This document shows positions 60,246 through 64,000 of a DNA stretch of 64,000 nt, piece after piece. The position numbers and the translations under genes were made by a program. Source of the DNA: Ligustrum vulgare. Its lineage: Eukaryota; Streptophyta; Magnoliopsida; Lamiales; Oleaceae. Under the pieces are notes generated by a model. It had not been told where the DNA came from, made no database searches, and worked only from the letters and a program-made list of their open reading frames with translations. Location of the stretch: assembly GCA_963555705.1 (NCBI GenBank), contig OY743170.1, positions 13,679,096-13,743,095 of the forward strand, in the 5' to 3' direction. The stretch's first letter is position 1; each line of letters starts with the position of its first letter.

Positions 60246-62075
60246 CCTCCTCCTAAGAAGGTCAAGATTGGACTTAAGACAGTTGACTGTGTGTTCATTG
60301 GTTATGTACAAAATAGTAGTGCATATAGGTTTCTTGTGCATTATTCGAATGTGCCTGATATTCATTTAAACACAATTATGGAGTCTAGGAATGCATAATT
60401 CTTTGAGAATATATTTCCTTGTAAATCTCCTAAACAGTTAAATCCTATTAAATGGATTATGGAATCTTCTACTTCTGGTAGCAGTAAAGATTCAATTGAA
60501 GAAGGTGAGGATTAGCCTAGACGGAGCAAAAGGACCAAAACTTTTAAGATGTTTGACCCTGATTTTCTAACATATTTGATTGAGAATGACCCTTAAAGCT
60601 ATAAAAATTTTATATCTTCTCCAGATGGTCATCTGTGGAAAGAAGCCATCTAGAGTGAAATCGATTCTATCATACAGAATCATACCTGGGAATTAGTATA
60701 TCTTCATCAAAGTTGTAAGCCTCTTGGCTACAAGTGAATCTTCAAGAATAAGATGAAAGTGGATGACTCTGTTGATAAATATAAAGCTCGGCTAGTAATC
60801 AAATGTTATAAGCAAAAGGAAGGCTTAGATTACTTTGATACTTATTCTCCTGTGTCGAGAATAATTTCTATTCGGATGATAATTGCTATTGCAGTCTTGC
60901 TAAATCTTGAAATACATCAGATGGATGTAAAAACAGCTTTCCTAAATGGAGATTTGAATGAAGAAATCTACATGAGCAACTAGATGGGTTTCAAACTTTA
61001 GGTCAAGAAAGGAAAGTTTGTAGATTTGTTAAATTGCTTTATAGTTTAAACCAAACACCAAAGCAATGGCATGACATGTTTGATAATGTTATGCTTCCTA
61101 GTGGCTTTAGAATCAACGAGTGAGACAAGTGTGTATATGTCAAGGACACTAATGATGGATATGCCACTAATAATTTGTTAAACTCAAAGTTTGACCTGAA
61201 AGATATGGGTCTTGCGGATGTCATTTTGGGCGTAAAAATTACTTGAACACCAAATGGACTTGTGTTATTTCAATCTCATTACATTGATGAGATACTAGCC
61301 ATGTTCAACAAGTCAGATACCAATATGGCCAGAACTCCAGTGGATTTAACTCTCCATTTATCCAAGAATACTGGTGAGGGTGTGTCACAATTAGAATATT
61401 CTCGCATAATTGGGAGTATAATGTATTTAATAATTTGTATGAGACCAGATATAGCATACTCAGTTAGTAGATTGAGCCTCTACATGAGTAACAATTTTAG
61501 GGTGTTACATTATTTAAGGTACACTCGTGATTTCGGACTACAATACTCTAGATACCTTGCATTAATCGAAGGGTATGCTGATGCAAATTGGATATCAGAT
61601 ATGTCAGACTCCAAGTCTACTAGTGGATATGTCTTCACTCTTGGTTGTGTGGTTGCCTCTTGAAAATCATCAAAACAAACGTGTATTGCAAGATTTACAA
61701 TGGAATCAGAGTTCATTGCTTTGAACAAAGCATCTGAAGAAGCAGAATAGCTTCGTCAGTTTGTTGAAGATATTCCAAGATGGTCAAAACCCATGCTTGA
61801 AATTTGCATTTATTGTGATAATCAATCTGCATTTGGTAGGGCACGGAGCAATATGCATAATTGTAAGTCTCGACATATTCGAAGACGACATAATACCATT
61901 CAAAAACTACTCTCACAAGCTATTATCACTCTGGACTACGCGAAGTCGAAGGATAATATTGCGGATTTGCTAACCAAAGGGTTAACTCGAGAGCTAGTTG
62001 TAAAAGGATCGAGGGGAATAGGCCTGCAGCCTATGATGTTGAAAGGTATCATGGTGAAAACCCAACTTAGCTGAA
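60246..62075 (+). pseudogene. Ty1/copia pol remnant (integrase C-terminus, RT, RNase H)
   Basis: In order: an integrase-end block (KIGLKTVDCVFIGYVQNSSA, PDIHLNTIMESRNA) at 60260-60400; RT (YKARLVIKCYKQKEGLDYFD, TYSPVSRIISIRMIIAIAVL, HQMDVKTAFLNGDLNEEIYM) at 60750-60980; the end of RT (SKFDLKDMGLADVILGVKIT) at 61185-61245; and RNase H ([67 protein letters not shown]) to about 62050. There are many stops and frameshifts. Trp codons have become stops at GYK-stop-IFK, AS-stop-KSS and EEAE-stop-LRQ. The YVDD catalytic segment between GYATN and LLNSKFD (about 61165) is missing through deletion. Gag, protease and most of integrase are not present upstream. Confidence 0.88.
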
Positions 62076-62719
62076 TGGAGATCCTAGGATCTAAGTTCAA
62101 AGGGACAACTAAATAATGTATATCTGTGTAAATTACTGAGAAGGTTCCCCTTCCTTTTGCTCATTCCTATGATGCTTTTAGTGATTGGAAGATGAAGGTT
62201 AAGCTATGCTTTTCATGACCCTTAAGCGTTGTGGTGAAACCCTGAGTTAAGAGGTCACCTATGTGAGTGTGAAGTGGGGCCGCTTCTATAAGGATTGGGA
62301 AGGCTACATCCTTGAACAAACACTTGCAGAACCAGGTGACGTGTTCATGGCCAAAATGAACACAACTTTGAGAACTATGTTGTGTCTAGAATGATCCTCT
62401 GTGAGTTGTCTTGGTTTACACAAATGACGAAACAGATCAAGGCATCAAATTCATTGGTTTGCTAGTAATACCCTATATGTTTCACAAGGGAATGTTCAAA
62501 GCTAAATGCTACCAATTCTATGCAGAATTGATTCAAAGCTAAAAGCCATAAGTTTTTCAAACATCAGTTTCATCCTCTTTTTCCCCTTGTTTCATCAGCT
62601 CATCAGTTTAAAATTTTCAGATTAATTGTGGTTAAATGGAAATTAAAGTCAGATATATTTTTCTGTATTATAAATACACACACCCATTTTTAGTTGAATC
62701 ATTACCAAAAAAATCAGAA
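62076..62719 (+). mobile_element. 3' non-coding region and partial 3' LTR of the copia relic
   Basis: Follows RNase H directly. The stretch with CTTTGAGAACTATGTTGTGT, GAGTTGTCTTGGTTTACACA and GCATCAAATTCATTGGTTTG is like copia 3' untranslated sequence. TATAAATACACACACCC at 62671 resembles an LTR TATA box, so the LTR U3 probably lies at about 62560-62670. No right LTR end is found before CACTA sequence begins. Confidence 0.5.
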
Positions 62720-62834
62720 GTGAAAAGCAAAATTCGATGACAAACATAGGCCGATCGGACCAGGCACGAAGAACTTCAAACATTTTGTCGGATCTTTAGC
62801 CCGCATTCATGTTGACATAAACATCAGTGATTGG

Positions 62835-63207
62835 CACAAAGTCGATCAAGGCCTGAAGGACATGATGTGAGAAAATTTCAGTGTCCTCAACAGCCCGGAG
62901 GTTCTGAGTGTGGCTACTACGTCATGAAAAATATGTATGAGATAGTCACTGAACACTTTCAGCGTCCGTCGTTGAAAAATGTATAAGTTATTGAACATGA
63001 TAATTTTTAATTATTCCTTCATATTTTATTACAAAATAACTGATAATTCATTTTGATTATTTGTAGGCTTTTAAAGAGTATTACTCAACGGAGGAAATTG
63101 CTGAAATTCAAAACTTATGGGCTAAATACTTCGTCGATAGGTGTGTAAATCGACGTGTATTCAAACTTCTATTTACTCAATTACATGTGACATTAACAAT
63201 CTTGTAA
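62835..63207 (+). pseudogene. CACTA-associated Ulp1-like (C48) cysteine protease, C-terminal exons
   Basis: Exon A (to 62980) reads KFQCPQQPGGSECGYYVMKN, MYEIVTEHFQRPSLKN. The Q-P-G..xxCGYYVM block holds the catalytic Cys and preceding Gln of the C48 family as found in plant CACTA and MULE elements. A GTATAAG donor, an 86-bp intron and a TTATTTGTAG acceptor lead to exon B (63067-63207): AFKEYYSTEEIAEIQNLWAK, YFVDR.. then a stop. The phase matches (0/0). The catalytic His and Asp would be further upstream and are not visible, so this is a fragment. The role in transposition is unknown; such domains are SUMO-protease-like. Confidence 0.75.
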
Positions 63208-63302
63208 ATATAATTATTTCTCATTTATTTAACATTATTTTAATTATGTCGATTATATACATATTTGATGATGTGCATGTGGAAAATGTTCAGTCCACGT
63301 TT

Positions 63303-63507
63303 AGGTGATTGCAGGTCATGATCGACCTGCAGTGATCTGGATCATTGCAGGTGACGTCCAGGTCATTGCAGGTGACATCTGGGTCATTGCAGGTCATGAC
63401 CTACAGTGGCCTGGGTCATTGCAGGTCATGACCTGCAGTGGCCTGGGTCATTACAGGTGACGTCCAGGCCAATGCAGGCCATGGCCTGCAGTGGCCTGGG
63501 TCATTGT
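63303..63507. repeat. minisatellite, about 19-42-bp units with palindromic core
   Basis: GGTCATTGCAGGT(C/G)A(T/C)G units repeat about nine times. GCAGGTCATGACCTGC is an exact palindrome present at about 63386 (with one change) and 63420, alternating with GCAGGTGACGTCCAGG. Located between the Ulp1-like exons and the CACTA subterminal repeats. Confidence 0.85.
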
Positions 63508-63559
63508 ATTTTACTCTATAGGCAAATGAATTTCGTGAAAATATATATATATTTAGGCG

Positions 63560-63790
63560 TCGGTTGTAATGAAAACCGACGCCTAAAGTCATTACAACCG
63601 ACGCCTAAATTTTTTTTTTTTTTTTTTCAACTTTACGCGTCGGTTTATCAATAACCGACGCGTAAAGATAGCATTTACGCGTCGTTTTACAACCGACGCG
63701 TAAAGTCTTTACTTTACGCGTCTACTTCATACGCGTCGCCACAAAAATCGACGCCTAATCTCTTAAATAACCGACGCGAAAGACTGTTTC
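63560..63790. repeat. CACTA right subterminal inverted repeats
   Basis: ACGCGTCGGTT / AACCGACGCGTAAA and GGCGTCGGTTGTAATG / CATTACAACCGACGCC pairs fold into several hairpins. Confidence 0.85.
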
Positions 63791-64000
63791 TGTACTAGTG
63801 CGTTTATATTTACTACCGTTTGAAGTAGTTGCAAATAGGTGAGATTATTTTCTTATGGTTCTTTGACGGTTTTTCCCCTATGAGTTTTTCCATAAAGTTA
63901 CAAGTTGTGCATTTAACAGCAAAAGTTAACAATTTTGGATGATATGGATGAATTTCACAACCAAATGTGGTTTTCAGGGTTTAACTACAAAAATGAAACG

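Larger units (their letters stand above)
62720..63800 (+). mobile_element. 3' part of a coding CACTA (En/Spm) element
   Basis: The right terminus TTTCTGTACTAGTG ends at 63800 (CACTAGTACAGAAA in reverse). 63560-63790 holds subterminal repeats with the core ACGCGTCGGTTTT/AACCGACGCGTAAA in both orientations. Upstream lie the Ulp1-like exons and a minisatellite. The left boundary, where it meets the copia relic, is unclear; the 5' part of the element is missing. Confidence 0.8.

Overview
The window is AT-rich plant nuclear DNA from a eudicot whose species I cannot identify. The evidence is intron-bearing transposon genes, plant-type Ty3/gypsy, Ty1/copia, Helitron, CACTA, PIF/Harbinger and hAT-like elements, many microsatellites, and one intact plant-specific gene of the OVATE family. 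It is gene-poor: the only clearly intact, non-transposon protein gene is the OVATE family protein at 24216-24728 (+). Almost everything else is a transposable element, often nested, or transposon and gene debris.

Layout. 1-3908 is the 5' half of a Ty3/gypsy element on the minus strand (828-bp LTR, primer binding site, gag with one in-frame stop, protease and start of RT; it runs off the left edge). 4200-5110 holds decayed fragments of an NLR resistance gene and an F-box-associated gene. 6125-12701 is a probable plus-strand Helitron (hairpin + CTAG end) interrupted by a complete 3.76-kb non-autonomous CACTA element (7429-11187, TAA target duplication). 12878-16833 is a 3.96-kb solo LTR with a GCGAT duplication. 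16989-20276 is a stack of LTR pieces, with a 675-bp solo LTR (19078-19752, ATCGC duplication) nested in it. 20282-22384 is a deleted Ty1/copia element (AAAAC duplication) that keeps gag only.

22385-26793 is the genic island: OVATE gene, microsatellites and three MITE-like elements. 27256-32986 is a second Helitron-like element (minus strand) whose 5'-terminal 1.6 kb is tandemly duplicated, with a further sub-duplication inside each copy. 33441-39722 is a 5.7-kb segment between two almost identical 294-bp direct repeats; on its minus strand it carries isolated exon-like pieces, two of which resemble RRM-type RNA-binding proteins (CID-type and UBP1-type). 39942-44923 is a complete but mutated PIF/Harbinger element with both its Myb-like and transposase genes.

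44927-58160 contains MITEs, a PIF-like element with long terminal repeats, a copia solo LTR, an hAT MITE with a perfect 8-bp duplication, a SINE-like unit, a CACTA end and an internally deleted Harbinger relative. 60246-62720 is a dead copia pol/3' region lacking the RT YVDD box. 62720-63800 is the 3' end of a coding CACTA element (Ulp1-like protease exons, minisatellite, subterminal repeats).

The genes do not form a pathway. The autonomous-looking transposons all carry inactivating lesions, mostly C-to-T/G-to-A stops. Calls rest on reading motifs, terminal repeats and target-site duplications by eye; no database search was possible.
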